A DNA stretch of 43,320 nucleotides from Deltaproteobacteria bacterium. Lineage in GTDB: Bacteria; Desulfobacterota; JADFVX01. Within the stretch, counting starts at the first letter, position 1; every line of letters begins with the position of its first letter. The translations under genes were made by a program, and so were the position numbers. The stretch is taken from NCBI GenBank assembly GCA_029860075.1, contig JAOUBX010000034.1, positions 1 to 43,320 on the forward strand, in the 5' to 3' direction. The notes under the pieces were generated by a model. The model had not been told where the DNA came from. It ran no database searches and saw nothing but the letters and a program-made list of their open reading frames with translations. Positions 25,079 to 33,993 of the stretch are shown here, one piece after another.

Positions 25079-26053
25079 ATGTCTTCTGAGACAAAATACA
25101 GTGATCTTGGGCTGGTTAATACGAGGGAAATGTTTAAAAAGGCCATGGAGGGAGGCTATGCCATTCCGGCCTATAATTTTAATAATATGGAGCAGCTTCA
25201 GGCCATTATCATCGGTTGTGTAGAGTCCAGGTCACCGGTTATTCTCCAGGTTTCGAGCGGCGCCAGGAAATACGCCAATCAGACGCTGCTTAAATATATG
25301 GCCATGGGTGCTGTCGAGATGATGAAGGAGATGGGCGGAAATATTCCGATAGCGCTTCATCTCGATCATGGTGATACCTTTGAACTGTGCAAGTCATGTA
25401 TCGATTCGGGTTTTTCTTCCGTTATGATTGACGGTTCTCATCACTCTTTTGAGGAAAATATGGCGCTTACGAAACAGGTTGTTGACTATGCCCATCCAAG
25501 GGATGTCACCGTTGAAGGTGAACTGGGTGTGTTGGCAGGTATTGAAGATGATGTTTCTTCAGATGTGACCCATTATACCCGCCCTGAAGAAGTTGAGGAA
25601 TTTGTGGAAAAGACCGGTGCAGACAGTCTTGCAATCTCTATCGGAACCTCGCATGGCGCTTATAAATTTAAACCCGGCCAGGAGGTGCCGCCTCTCAGGT
25701 TTGATATTTTGGAAGCCTGTGAAAAGCGCCTTCCCGGCTTCCCCATTGTGCTGCACGGCGCCTCTTCTGTCGTTCCTGAATATGTGGATATGATCAACCG
25801 GTTTGGCGGAAAAATTGAAGGTGCTGTCGGCGTTCCCACTGAGCAACTGAGACGAGCGGCCAAATCGGCTGTCTGCAAAATTAATATTGACAGTGATGGA
25901 AGGCTTGGTGTTACGGCTGTCATCCGTAAGGTTTTTGCCGAAAAGCCTTCCGAATTTGATCCGAGAAAGTACCTGGGGCCTGCCCGTGAAGAATTGGTTA
26001 AGATGATCAAAAACAAGAATGAAAATGTTTTGGGCAGCGCCGGTAATGCCTGA
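25079..26053 (+). CDS. fba: Class II (zinc) fructose-bisphosphate aldolase
   Basis: The 324-residue enzyme belongs to the class II ketose-bisphosphate aldolases. It has HLDHGD with catalytic Asp96 and zinc-binding His97, GSHHSFEENM, the EGELGVLAGIEDDV segment with Glu148, further zinc ligands His192 (GTSHGAYKF) and His226 (VLHGASS), and the substrate-binding block INIDSDGRLG. It interconverts fructose 1,6-bisphosphate with dihydroxyacetone phosphate and glyceraldehyde 3-phosphate in the cytoplasm. Tagatose-bisphosphate aldolase is a close relative, but no tagatose genes are near. The gene has a strong promoter, a strong ribosome-binding site (AAGGAGGAG) and its own terminator, which fits a highly expressed central enzyme. 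Confidence 0.93.
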   Translation: MSSETKYSDLGLVNTREMFKKAMEGGYAIPAYNFNNMEQLQAIIIGCVESRSPVILQVSSGARKYANQTLLKYMAMGAVEMMKEMGGNIPIALHLDHGDTFELCKSCIDSGFSSVMIDGSHHSFEENMALTKQVVDYAHPRDVTVEGELGVLAGIEDDVSSDVTHYTRPEEVEEFVEKTGADSLAISIGTSHGAYKFKPGQEVPPLRFDILEACEKRLPGFPIVLHGASSVVPEYVDMINRFGGKIEGAVGVPTEQLRRAAKSAVCKINIDSDGRLGVTAVIRKVFAEKPSEFDPRKYLGPAREELVKMIKNKNENVLGSAGNA

Positions 26054-26067
26054 GTAATTTAATAAAA

Positions 26068-26118
26068 CCGGTCAGACTCGACCAGTCACTAATGTATAAA
26101 GTCTGGCCGGCTTTTTTT
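26068..26118 (+). terminator. Rho-independent terminator of the aldolase gene
   Basis: CCGGTCAGACT (26068-26078) pairs with AGTCTGGCCGG (26100-26110), with one G-U pair, followed by seven T. It separates the aldolase from the ribosomal operon. Confidence 0.85.
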
Positions 26119-26202
26119 GTATTTTCTCCTTTATTTATAGTACAGTCCCTCATTTCTCTGTTTTTTGTCTGTCTTTTTCTCTGGCCCATTATACGAAAAA
26201 GC

Positions 26203-26231
26203 TTGCCTTGGTTCTGAAAATAGTGTATAAA
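26203..26231 (+). promoter_or_regulatory. Promoter of the rpsF-rpsR-rplI operon
   Basis: TTGCCT and TATAAA have a 17-nt spacer. The start is expected near 26238, about 60 nt before the rpsF ATG. The sequence around the -10 (TGTATAAAGTCT) also occurs in the preceding terminator at 26093-26104. Confidence 0.7.
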
Positions 26232-26299
26232 GTCTAGTTTTGCTCCTTGCTCCAGGCGTATGGATCTGGGGCTGACTAAAACCGTGAGGAGGATTTATT

Positions 26300-26689
26300 A
26301 TGAGAATTTATGAAATGGTATTGATTACCAGCCCGGAGTTATCAAATGAAGGGCACGAGGAGCTTCTGTCTAAAATAGGCGGAATACTGAAGAAAAAGAG
26401 GAAGAAGGTAGAGAAAGGCGAGATTCTCAACGTCAATCAGTGGGGTGTGAGAAGGTTGTCCGTTCCTATCGAGAAGAGTGAAAAAGGTCGATATGATGTT
26501 TTGACCCTCAAGTGTCTTCCCGATACATTGAGTGAGGTTGAGAGAAATCTGAGGCTTTCCGGTGATGTTTTGAGATTTCAGACCATCAGATTAAAAAGTG
26601 AGCCTGTTTTTGAAAAGGCTCCTGAGCAAGCGGCTGAAACGGCTGAAGCAACTGAAGAGGCTGGTGCTGCTGCCGGCGCTGAGCAGTAA
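26300..26689 (+). CDS. rpsF: 30S ribosomal protein bS6
   Basis: The 129-residue protein shows the whole bS6 fold: MRIYEMVLITSPELSNEG, the GEILNVNQWGVRRLSVPIEK strand pair, YDVLTLKCLP, and LRLSGDVLRFQTIRL. The tail is Glu/Ala-rich, as often in bS6, where C-terminal glutamates are added or encoded. It binds bS18 on the 30S platform, and its gene lies 12 nt before rpsR in the usual order. A clear ribosome-binding site (GAGGAGG) precedes ATG. Confidence 0.98.
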   Translation: MRIYEMVLITSPELSNEGHEELLSKIGGILKKKRKKVEKGEILNVNQWGVRRLSVPIEKSEKGRYDVLTLKCLPDTLSEVERNLRLSGDVLRFQTIRLKSEPVFEKAPEQAAETAEATEEAGAAAGAEQ

Positions 26690-26701
26690 GAGGAGGATAG
26701 C

Positions 26702-27052
26702 ATGTCAGAACAAGAGACAAGAAGAACGGAAAGCAGTTCACAGGATAGCAGGCCCGCTGGAAGGCCCGCTGGTGGAAGACCCGCAGGCGGAAGGCCCGCT
26801 GGTGGAAGACCTCAGCAGGGTGGCAGAAGAAGGTTTTATGCAAGAAGAAAATTTTGCAGGTTCTGTGCAAATAAAGATATAAAAATTGACTACAGGGATT
26901 CCGATCTTTTAAGGAATTTTATTACCGAGAGAGGCAAGATTGTGCCGAGGAGAATCTCGGGAACCTGTGCCCCTCATCAGAGAAAGTTGGCAGAGGCAAT
27001 CAAGCGGGCCAGGAATCTGGCTTTAATTCCTCTTTGTGCAAAGCACTTCTAG
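26702..27052 (+). CDS. rpsR: 30S ribosomal protein bS18 with a repetitive N-terminal extension
   Basis: The conserved bS18 core spans about residues 43-116 ([40 protein letters not shown]). It has the zinc-binding-type cysteines C-x-x-C and further Cys residues in GTCAPHQ and PLCAKHF. The first ~42 residues are an extension not needed in other bacteria, with a Ser/Glu-rich start and then four near-identical GGRPA-type units. The protein forms a pair with bS6 in the 30S subunit. The extension is basic, low in complexity and probably disordered; its role is unknown. A GGAGGA ribosome-binding site precedes ATG. Confidence 0.97.
   Translation: MSEQETRRTESSSQDSRPAGRPAGGRPAGGRPAGGRPQQGGRRRFYARRKFCRFCANKDIKIDYRDSDLLRNFITERGKIVPRRISGTCAPHQRKLAEAIKRARNLALIPLCAKHF
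26750..26815 (+). repeat. 15-nt tandem repeat inside rpsR encoding GGRPA units
   Basis: About four imperfect copies of a GGAAGGCCCGCTGGT-like unit lie in frame in the N-terminal extension of bS18. The period is a multiple of three, so copy-number changes keep the frame. Confidence 0.75.
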
Positions 27053-27067
27053 GATAAAAAAGTCAGA

Positions 27068-27992
27068 ATGGAAGGTGGAGGTTCCAGGGTAAGCCCTCTG
27101 AACAGTATAGTTTCTGTGTACCTCTTTAGCCTGGTTCTTTCGCTGCTCTTTTTTCAGTCCGTCATTTTTAGTCTGCTTACGCCCCTGCCCCAGATGTTTT
27201 GTTATCTCAGGCTGGGAAGATGGGCCGGCATTTCAATGCCTTTTGTAATGGTTCTTGTTGCGGGTTTTGCAGGTGGTGGCGCAGGGCTTGGCTATTTGTT
27301 CCAGTTTGCCATGCCGGGCGTTATTTTTTCAGAAGCCATTGTCAGACGCTGTAGCGTTGAAAAAAGCTTTCTTTTAGCCCTTGGAGCGACTGCAGCGGCG
27401 ATCATGATTTTTTTGTCCCTTTACGCATCAGGCAGGGGACTTTCTTCGGGAGAGCTTGTTGGCGCCGTCGTTCAAAGCGGAATAGATCAAGTGGTTGCCT
27501 TTAATGAAGAGGCGGGGGGATCACAGGAACAGCTGAGAGCGCTTAAAAAGCTGTCTCCTTCGGCTGCGGAGTTTGCGTCCCGGGCTGATTGTGATCATCG
27601 TCATGGCCACACTCTGGTTGAATATGCTGGGTCTCTCACGGATTATGAAGCGCCTTGGCGCAGATCCGCCCTTTGGCGATTTGTCCCGATGGCGGGCTCC
27701 TGAATATATGGTGTGGGCGCTTATTTCCGCCGGTATTGTTCTTTTTTCAGGTGTAGAATTGTTAGTGCTTTCGGCGGTGAATTTGCTGCTGGTCCTGCTC
27801 GTTGTTTATTTTTTTCAGGGCATGGCCATTGTTTCCTATTTTTTTAATAAGAGGCACTTGCCGGGAGGGCTTAAGGGACTTGCTTATATCTTTATCTTTT
27901 TAATGTGGTACCTGGGCGCTCTTGTCGTTGCTCTCGGCCTTTTTGATCTCTGGTTTGATTTTAGAAAGCTCAATCGTCCCGAAGAGGCATAA
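27068..27992 (+). pseudogene. DUF2232 (YybS-like) membrane protein, frame broken by one base
   Basis: Two overlapping frames encode the two halves of one multi-helix protein. The first (from ATG 27068) gives helices such as VYLFSLVLSLLFFQSVIF and MPFVMVLVAGFAGGGAG and stays meaningful up to LKKLSPSAAEF. The second takes over near 27573 with LRPGLIVIIVMATLWLNMLG and ends at 27992. One surplus base between about 27540 and 27590 explains it; the repaired protein would be about 307 residues, the usual DUF2232 length. The position between rpsR and rplI is the known place of this gene in Deltaproteobacteria. No slippery sequence is visible, so sequence error or a true mutation is more likely than programmed frameshifting. 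Function unknown. Confidence 0.8.
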
Positions 27993-28069
27993 GCCCTGAT
28001 TACCGGGAATTTTTTAATAAAACGCTATAGTGCGGGATAATCAAAAGAAGTTTCAGTAAGGAGGAACTT

Positions 28070-28522
28070 ATGAGCAGTATGAATGTTATATTAAAGGAAG
28101 ATGTTCCAAATCTCGGTTCCACGGGAGATGTTGTTAAGGTAAAAGGAGGATACGCAAGGAATTATCTTATTCCTCAAAAGAAGGCATTGCTTGCCGATTC
28201 AAGGAATATCAAGGCTGTTGAGCATGCAAAGCTGCTTGCAGAGCATGCCCTGGAAAAGATGAAAAAATCAGCAGAGGATCTGGGTGAAAGGCTGAAGCAG
28301 ACGGTCCTCACTGTCGTTCAGAAGGCCGGGGAAGATGATAAGCTTTTTGGATCGGTAACCTCAATGGATGTAGAACACGCTCTCAAGGCGGAAGGTTTTG
28401 ACGTTGATCGAAAGAAGATCCACCTTGAAAAGCCCCTTAAGCAATTAGGTGATTTTATTGTTCCTGTAAAGCTTCACAGGGATGTAACGATTAACGTTAC
28501 TCTCAAGGTAGTTAAGGAATAG
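28070..28522 (+). CDS. rplI: 50S ribosomal protein bL9
   Basis: The 150-residue protein has the two-domain bL9 build: N-terminal RNA-binding domain (MNVILKEDVPNLGSTGDVVK, GYARNYLIPQKKALLA), a long connecting helix (about 45-78), and a C-terminal domain with DKLFGSVTSMDVEHAL and HLEKPLKQLGDFIVPVKLH. ATG at 28070 follows TAAGGAGGAA; the ATG three codons later is the classical start of bL9 but has no ribosome-binding site of its own. It is the last gene of the rpsF operon. Confidence 0.98.
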   Translation: MSSMNVILKEDVPNLGSTGDVVKVKGGYARNYLIPQKKALLADSRNIKAVEHAKLLAEHALEKMKKSAEDLGERLKQTVLTVVQKAGEDDKLFGSVTSMDVEHALKAEGFDVDRKKIHLEKPLKQLGDFIVPVKLHRDVTINVTLKVVKE

Positions 28523-28613
28523 TCATTATTTTACTCGTCAGCCCCTGCGGGCCGGCGGGTTGACGGGATATCCTTTTTTGCGGGATCGCCCTGTCCGGTT
28601 TGCCTGTTTTTTG

Positions 28614-28670
28614 CAGCCGCCTCTTTTTTTAAGGGGGCGGCTGTCTGTCATTGTGTGTATTTTTTCTTTT
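28614..28670 (+). terminator. Putative terminator after rplI
   Basis: CAGCCGCC (28614-28621) pairs with GGCGGCTG (28636-28643). A T-rich stretch begins about 16 nt later, so the structure is not ideal. It lies at the expected end of the ribosomal operon. Confidence 0.55.
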
Positions 28671-28690
28671 TTTGAGTCTTTGGGCCTCTA

Positions 28691-29494
28691 ATGTCGGAAG
28701 CGATTAATCTCAATAATATTTATGTTGTTTTGTCGGAAACCAAAGGTCCCATGAATGTGGGCTCTGTGGCCAGGGCAATGAATAATATGGGATTAAGAGA
28801 CCTTGCTCTTGTTAACCCCTGCGAATATACTTCAAATGAAGCAAGAAAAATGGCTTCCGGTTGTAACGATACGCTGCTTGGCGCCGGAGTGTATAAAACA
28901 ACGAAGGAGGCTGTTTCCGAAGCCGGTTTTGTGGTAGGGATGACTTGCAGAAAGGGTAAGTACAGGCAAAATGTTGTTACCTCGGAAGAGATGGCCGGCC
29001 GGCTTGCGCCCATTTCCCGTAACAACAGGGTCGCTCTCCTTTTCGGCACGGAGAGAACAGGTCTTACCAATGAAGAAATTGCCCTCTGTGATCTTCTTGT
29101 TACTATTCCTTCGTCGACACTCAACGTTTCTCTTAACCTTGCCCAGGCCGTTCTTCTCGTTTGTTACGATATATTCAAGGTTTCCACGGAAGCGGGTCAG
29201 GCGGTGCTTCCCGAGAAAGCGGTTTTGGCAACTTCTTCCGAACTGGAGCAGATGTATGAGCACATGGAGGATGTCTTCGGCAGAATCGGTTATATTGATA
29301 AGAAGAACCCCGGTCATATCATGATGTCTATCCGTAATATATTTGCCCGGGCCCACCTTGATTCGAGAGATGTGAAGATTCTCAGGGGAATGATAGGAAA
29401 GATCGACTGTTTCAGGAAGTGGATTGAAAATGGGCAAAAAAAAAGAGGCGCCCGGGACCAGGTAGTCATGAGGAAAACTTCCTGTGATGAATAA
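28691..29494 (+). CDS. trmJ: tRNA 2'-O-methyltransferase TrmJ (SPOUT family)
   Basis: The 267-residue protein has the SPOUT/TrmH motifs: motif 1 GPMNVGSVARAMNNMGL, motif 2 VALLFGTERTGLTNEEIAL and motif 3 IPSSTLNVSLNLAQAVLL, which form the knotted S-adenosylmethionine site. The C-terminal ~100 residues form the TrmJ-type helical extension (SELEQMYEHMEDVFGRIGYI). In E. coli TrmJ methylates position 32 in the anticodon loop of several tRNAs. Start choice rests on the conserved N-terminus; the ribosome-binding site is weak. It stands alone between two transcription units. Confidence 0.9.
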   Translation: MSEAINLNNIYVVLSETKGPMNVGSVARAMNNMGLRDLALVNPCEYTSNEARKMASGCNDTLLGAGVYKTTKEAVSEAGFVVGMTCRKGKYRQNVVTSEEMAGRLAPISRNNRVALLFGTERTGLTNEEIALCDLLVTIPSSTLNVSLNLAQAVLLVCYDIFKVSTEAGQAVLPEKAVLATSSELEQMYEHMEDVFGRIGYIDKKNPGHIMMSIRNIFARAHLDSRDVKILRGMIGKIDCFRKWIENGQKKRGARDQVVMRKTSCDE

Positions 29495-29516
29495 ATAAGG
29501 GACTGGTGAAAAAAGG

Positions 29517-29544
29517 TTGACATCTTTTAAATATCTGATATACA
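29517..29544 (+). promoter_or_regulatory. Promoter of the yqeY-dnaG-rpoD operon
   Basis: A perfect TTGACA is followed by a 16-nt spacer and TATACA. The start is expected near 29551, about 32 nt before the yqeY ATG. Confidence 0.8.
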
Positions 29545-29582
29545 TTAAGAAGTTCACCTTTTTTTGTGGAAGGGTTGTTTGA

Positions 29583-30026
29583 ATGGCATTAAAAGCGCAG
29601 TTGACGGAAGATATGAAGGCGGCTCTTAAAGGCAGGGATCAGTTTAAGCTCGATACCCTGAGGATGGTTATCTCTGCCGTAAAAAATAAAGAGATTGAAA
29701 AGAAGGGTGAATTGCCTGATGACGTGATAACCACTCTTATCGGGACCCTTGTCAAGCAGAGGAAGGAGGCCGCCCAGTTATACAGGCAGGGGGGGCGTGA
29801 TGATCTTGCCGGGAAAGAGGAGCAGGAAATTGATATACTAAAAGTTTACCTTCCTGAGCAAATGAGCGAGGAAGCGCTTGGCAAGGTGGTGGAGGCCGTT
29901 ATTGGTGAAACGGGGGCCTCGTCCATGGCTGATATGGGTAAGGTGATGAAAGGAGTTATGGCCAGGGTGGCAGGTAAGGCTGATGGGAGCCTTGTTAGCG
30001 CCATTGTAAAAAAGAACCTTGCCTGA
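29583..30026 (+). CDS. yqeY: GatB/YqeY-domain protein
   Basis: The 147-residue protein is a stand-alone YqeY domain: LKAQLTEDMKAALKGRDQFK, LDTLRMVISAVKNKEIEK, EAAQLYRQGGRDDLAGKEEQ, ILKVYLPEQMSEEAL and a C-terminal GKVMKGVMARVAGKADGSLV. The domain occurs at the end of GatB, where it contacts tRNA; the free protein has no proven function. Its place before dnaG and rpoD is a conserved order in many bacteria, often with rpsU in front, which is missing here. A terminator separates it from dnaG. Confidence 0.94.
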   Translation: MALKAQLTEDMKAALKGRDQFKLDTLRMVISAVKNKEIEKKGELPDDVITTLIGTLVKQRKEAAQLYRQGGRDDLAGKEEQEIDILKVYLPEQMSEEALGKVVEAVIGETGASSMADMGKVMKGVMARVAGKADGSLVSAIVKKNLA

Positions 30027-30046
30027 AGTATGGGCATTCTGAAACC

Positions 30047-30097
30047 ATTTAGACACTCTGCTGTCTAAATAACTGCATATTATATATGCGGTTTTTT
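30047..30097 (+). terminator. Double hairpin with intrinsic terminator between yqeY and dnaG
   Basis: The first hairpin is a perfect 9-bp stem ATTTAGACA/TGTCTAAAT (30047-30070). The second, CTGCATAT/ATATGCGG (30073-30091), is followed by six T and forms an intrinsic terminator. This mirrors the terminator inside the E. coli rpsU-dnaG-rpoD operon, which limits primase expression. Confidence 0.8.
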
Positions 30098-30136
30098 AGT
30101 GTTTATAACTTATGATAGGCCGGATGGCCCCGTAAA

Positions 30137-31951
30137 TTGTCATATAATATTCCAGATGACAAGATTGAAGAGCTTAGGGAACGAAGCAGCATTGTAGATG
30201 TTGTTTCTCAATATGTAACTTTAAAAAAAACGGGCAAAAACTTTGTAGGTCTTTGCCCCTTTCATTCGGAGAAGACACCCTCTTTTACCGTCAGTGAAGA
30301 GAAAGAGATTTTTCATTGTTTCGGCTGTGGAGCCGGTGGTAATGTTTTCTCCTTTTTAATGAAAATAGAAGGTCGCTCCTTTCCGGAAATTGTAAGGGAC
30401 CTTGCAGAGAAAGAGGGTGTTGAACTTCCTGATGGCAAGTCTTCAGGAATGATGGGCAGGGGGGGAGATCCTCGGGATGAGCGCAAGGATGCGCTTTATA
30501 ACTTGTATGACAATGCATCTTCGCTTTATTCCCGGCTGCTTATGAAGTCGCCTGAGGGCGCGCAGGCCAGGAACTATTTCAAATCACGGGGAATAGGTAG
30601 TGATATCGCGAAAAAGTGGCTGCTTGGTTATGGCGGTAAAGGATGGTCCGCTTTTTCCGGGACTTTGACTTCTGAAAAGGTGAGAGAAGAGGCCCGCGAG
30701 GCGGGTCTCGTTATTAAAAGTAAAAAAGGCAGTTATTACGACAGGTTCAGGGAACGGCTCATCTTTCCTATTTGTGATATGAGGGGGAAGGTGGTTGCCT
30801 TTGGCGGGAGGATTGTCGAAGGGGATGGCCCTAAATATGTAAATTCTCCGGAATCCCCTGTTTATACGAAGGGGGATGTTCTTTATGGCCTGAATATTGC
30901 TAGAAATGACATTCGATCCGGAGGTGAGGCAGTGCTTGTCGAGGGCTATATGGATTTGCTGGCCCTTTACCGTTATGGAATAAAGAACGTCGTTGCCTCT
31001 TTAGGGACGGCGCTTACCAGGGCTCAGGCCCTGCTTTTAAAGAGATTTTGCAGTAAGGTTGTTTTGCTCTTTGATTCTGACAGTGCAGGTATTAAGGCTG
31101 CTTTAAGGGCTGTTGAGGTTCTTCTCGGCTGCGGCTTGAGTCCTTCCGTCGTTACCCTTCCCGCCGGTGAAGACCCTGATAGCTTTGTTAATGAAAAGGG
31201 GGAAGCGGCGCTAAGGGAGAAAATAGGAAGCCCGATACCTGCCATTGATTTTGTTTTAGCTGAGAAGCTGAAAGAGAAGCCGGCCGCGTCGCCTTCGGAC
31301 AAGGCCTTTCTCATTCGCGAGATAATGCCTTTTGTGCGTCTTATCGAGGACTCGCTTGAGAGAAAGCTTACCTTGAAAAGGGTGGCTGAAAGGCTTTCCG
31401 TTGATGAAGCGCTTCTTGATGAGGCAATGGGGGGAGGCGGCGCTCCAAAGAGAGGTTATAAGGCTCAAAAGGTAAAAGGCGAAGCTGAAAAAGGTTCTGC
31501 AAAAAAGAAGTCAAAGGCCCAGGTGGCCCTGGAAACAATATTTGCCCTTACCTTATGGCACAGTGATGTTCTTGAAGAGGCTTTGAAATCGGGTGTTTTC
31601 AAAAATTTAAATGATCCCGATCTCGGTCTTATTGGTCAAAAGATAGAGTTTTTGTCGGAAAAGGGTAAGGATATTACACCCTCTGCCCTGATGGATCTTC
31701 TGGTGAATGATGGTCAGCGGGAAAGGTTGTCGGCCATATTGATCAAGGGGGATGTTCTTAAAGGATGCTCCCCGGTAGATGTCTTCAGGGATTGTGAAAG
31801 GATATTAAAGCAAAATTCCCTGTTGGAATCTGAACTGAGTATCACTAATAGATTAAATGACGCCTTAAACCGGGGAGATGAAAAAGAAGTGGCTTCCCTT
31901 CTGGAAGAGAAGCAAAGGATTATTCAGGCTCGGAAAAATGATCTGGCTTAA
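30137..31951 (+). CDS. dnaG: DNA primase
   Basis: The 604-residue protein has all DnaG domains. The zinc-binding domain has Cys40, His43, Cys61 and Cys64 (CPFH, CFGC), identical in spacing to E. coli. The RNA polymerase core carries the TOPRIM acidic motifs in VLVEGYMDLLALY and VVLLFDSDSAG, and a C-terminal helicase-binding part follows. It makes RNA primers for replication. The start is TTG at 30137: an in-frame stop lies at 30116-30118 and the next ATG is inside the zinc domain. The ribosome-binding site (GGATGG) is weak. Together with the upstream terminator this suggests deliberately low expression. Confidence 0.95.
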   Translation: MSYNIPDDKIEELRERSSIVDVVSQYVTLKKTGKNFVGLCPFHSEKTPSFTVSEEKEIFHCFGCGAGGNVFSFLMKIEGRSFPEIVRDLAEKEGVELPDGKSSGMMGRGGDPRDERKDALYNLYDNASSLYSRLLMKSPEGAQARNYFKSRGIGSDIAKKWLLGYGGKGWSAFSGTLTSEKVREEAREAGLVIKSKKGSYYDRFRERLIFPICDMRGKVVAFGGRIVEGDGPKYVNSPESPVYTKGDVLYGLNIARNDIRSGGEAVLVEGYMDLLALYRYGIKNVVASLGTALTRAQALLLKRFCSKVVLLFDSDSAGIKAALRAVEVLLGCGLSPSVVTLPAGEDPDSFVNEKGEAALREKIGSPIPAIDFVLAEKLKEKPAASPSDKAFLIREIMPFVRLIEDSLERKLTLKRVAERLSVDEALLDEAMGGGGAPKRGYKAQKVKGEAEKGSAKKKSKAQVALETIFALTLWHSDVLEEALKSGVFKNLNDPDLGLIGQKIEFLSEKGKDITPSALMDLLVNDGQRERLSAILIKGDVLKGCSPVDVFRDCERILKQNSLLESELSITNRLNDALNRGDEKEVASLLEEKQRIIQARKNDLA

Positions 31952-31963
31952 AGGAGAGATTGG

Positions 31964-33649
31964 ATGAATAGAGAACAAAAATCTAAAGAGGTTGAAACTT
32001 TAATTAGCATGGGTAAGCAAAAAGGATTTCTTACCTATGATCAGGTTAATGATCTTCTTCCTCCCGATGTGGTCGATGAAAATCAGATCGACGATGTTAT
32101 GACCATGTTTGGAGAGATGGATATCGAAGTCGTCGATGATGAGCAGAAGGCGCCGACCCGCAAAGAAGGGGATAGCGGCTCAGAAGAAGAGGAAGAGCAG
32201 GAGTATGAACCGGGGACCATAGGAAAGGCGAATGACCCGGTCAGGCTCTACCTGAGAGAGATGGGGTCTGTCTCGCTGCTTACCAGGGAGGGTGAAATTG
32301 AAATCGCCAAAAGAATCGAAAAAGGCCAGAATGAGATTATCAATACCATCTGTAAAACCGACTATGCCATTAAGGAGATACTCGGCTTTTCGCATGCTTT
32401 GAAAGAGGGGATGTTGAAGGTCAAGGATATTGCCAAGGGCATTGAAGAAGAGGAAGAGGCGGATGTTGAGGCTGAAATTGTGGAAGAATCCCCGCTTATG
32501 ATCAAGACCCTTGAAACCCTTGAAAAGCTGGAAAAGTTGTTTAATGAGTGCCTCAAGCTGCGCGGGGAAGTTGAATCAAAGAAGGGTGAAGAGAGCAAGA
32601 AGGCTGAAAATAAGCTTGAGACGAAGAGGAAGGCTGTTGCCAAGACATTGCTGAGTTTAAATCTGCAGGACAAGGTTTATGAAGATCTTGTGTCAGGCCT
32701 TAAAAAGCTTGTAAGGAGCGGTAAGGGCTTGAGAAGCCAGCTGAAAGAGTGCGAAGCGAGGCTTTCCGATAAAAAAATATCGGCAGAAGAGAAGGCCGGC
32801 ATTGAAGAAAAGGTCAAGGGCGTAAAAGGCGGTCTTGACCGGATTGAGCTTGAAAACGGGGCTGCTCTTGAGGAACTCGAAAAGACTCAAAAAACGCTTG
32901 TCAGGGGTGAGGTGGTTGCAAAAAGGGCAAAAAGGGAGCTTGTAGAAGCAAACTTGAGGCTTGTCGTCAGTATTGCCAAGAAATATACCAACAGGGGTTT
33001 GCAGTTTCTTGATCTTATTCAGGAGGGAAATATCGGCCTTATGAAGGCTGTTGACAAGTTTGAGTATCAGAGAGGCTATAAATTCAGCACCTATGCAACC
33101 TGGTGGATCAGGCAGGCCATCACAAGGGCCATTGCTGATCAGGCCAGAACGATCAGGATCCCTGTCCATATGATTGAGACGATCAATAAACTGATTAGAA
33201 CTTCCCGCTATCTTGTCCAGGAAAAGGGGAGAGAGCCTTCACCTGAAGAGATTGCTGAAAAGATGGAGCTTCCCGTCGATAAGGTAAGAAAGGTGCTCAA
33301 GATTGCCAAGGAGCCTATTTCTCTTGAAACACCTATTGGAGAGGAAGAGGATAGCCATTTAGGTGACTTTATTGAAGACAAGAATGTTGTTTCTCCCGTA
33401 GAGGCGACCATTAAATATGATCTTCAGAACCAGACGAGAAATGTGCTGGCATCGCTCACTCCAAGGGAAGAGGAAGTGCTTAAGATGAGGTTTGGAATTC
33501 AGAAAAGAACAGATCATACCCTTGAAGAGGTGGGGCAGCATTTCCATGTTACAAGAGAAAGGATCAGGCAGATTGAGGCAAAAGCGCTTAGAAAACTAAG
33601 GCATCCCAGCAGGAGCAGGCGACTGAAAGGTTTTATCGACTGGCTCTAG
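31964..33649 (+). CDS. rpoD: Primary sigma factor (sigma-70)
   Basis: The 561-residue protein contains region 1.1 (residues 1-60), region 1.2 ([20 protein letters not shown]), a shortened acidic non-conserved insert rich in Glu and Lys, regions 2.1-2.4 ([40 protein letters not shown]), region 3, and region 4.2 with the -35-binding helix [20 protein letters not shown]. It directs RNA polymerase to housekeeping promoters, which agrees with the TTGACA/TATAAT-like boxes seen in the window. It starts 12 nt after dnaG behind AAAGGAGAG. It is shorter than the E. coli protein because of the insert. Confidence 0.98.
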   Translation: MNREQKSKEVETLISMGKQKGFLTYDQVNDLLPPDVVDENQIDDVMTMFGEMDIEVVDDEQKAPTRKEGDSGSEEEEEQEYEPGTIGKANDPVRLYLREMGSVSLLTREGEIEIAKRIEKGQNEIINTICKTDYAIKEILGFSHALKEGMLKVKDIAKGIEEEEEADVEAEIVEESPLMIKTLETLEKLEKLFNECLKLRGEVESKKGEESKKAENKLETKRKAVAKTLLSLNLQDKVYEDLVSGLKKLVRSGKGLRSQLKECEARLSDKKISAEEKAGIEEKVKGVKGGLDRIELENGAALEELEKTQKTLVRGEVVAKRAKRELVEANLRLVVSIAKKYTNRGLQFLDLIQEGNIGLMKAVDKFEYQRGYKFSTYATWWIRQAITRAIADQARTIRIPVHMIETINKLIRTSRYLVQEKGREPSPEEIAEKMELPVDKVRKVLKIAKEPISLETPIGEEEDSHLGDFIEDKNVVSPVEATIKYDLQNQTRNVLASLTPREEEVLKMRFGIQKRTDHTLEEVGQHFHVTRERIRQIEAKALRKLRHPSRSRRLKGFIDWL

Positions 33650-33726
33650 TCTTATCCATAATAGTGTTGAAAAAATAAGTTTTACTTGTTATTATGACCA
33701 ATTCAAATTAATTTAGGAGTTAAGCA

Positions 33727-33936
33727 GTGAAGAAAGAGATACATCCCGAATATTATGATGCCAAGATCAAGTGTGCCTGTGGTAATGTCATAGAAACACG
33801 TGCAAGTCGGCCGGAAATGTCTGTAGAGATCTGTTCTGCCTGTCATCCCTTTTATACGGGACAGCAGAAGATAGTTGATACGGAAGGCCGTGTCGAAAGA
33901 TTTAACCGTAAATACGGTAAAACAGCACAAAAATAG
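33727..33936 (+). CDS. rpmE: 50S ribosomal protein bL31 (zinc-binding form)
   Basis: The 69-residue protein begins [20 protein letters not shown] and has the zinc ligands Cys16, Cys18, Cys36 and Cys39 ([10 protein letters not shown]), so it is the C+ type and not a zinc-free paralogue. It belongs to the 50S subunit central protuberance. The order rpoD-rpmE-prfA is seen in several Deltaproteobacteria. A ribosome-binding site (TTTAGGAG) precedes the start, and a strong terminator follows. Confidence 0.98.
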   Translation: MKKEIHPEYYDAKIKCACGNVIETRASRPEMSVEICSACHPFYTGQQKIVDTEGRVERFNRKYGKTAQK

Positions 33937-33947
33937 TTGCAGCATTT

Positions 33948-33993
33948 ATGGACCCGGTGAGCTTTTATGCCTCTCCGGGTCCATTGTTTTTTT
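33948..33993 (+). terminator. Rho-independent terminator of rpmE
   Basis: A perfect 10-bp stem ATGGACCCGG (33948-33957) / CCGGGTCCAT (33975-33984) is followed by TG and eight T. Confidence 0.9.

Noticed and set aside
28832..29557. 241-codon minus-strand frame opposite trmJ
   Set aside because: Antisense shadow of a well-conserved SPOUT methyltransferase; it also overlaps the yqeY promoter.
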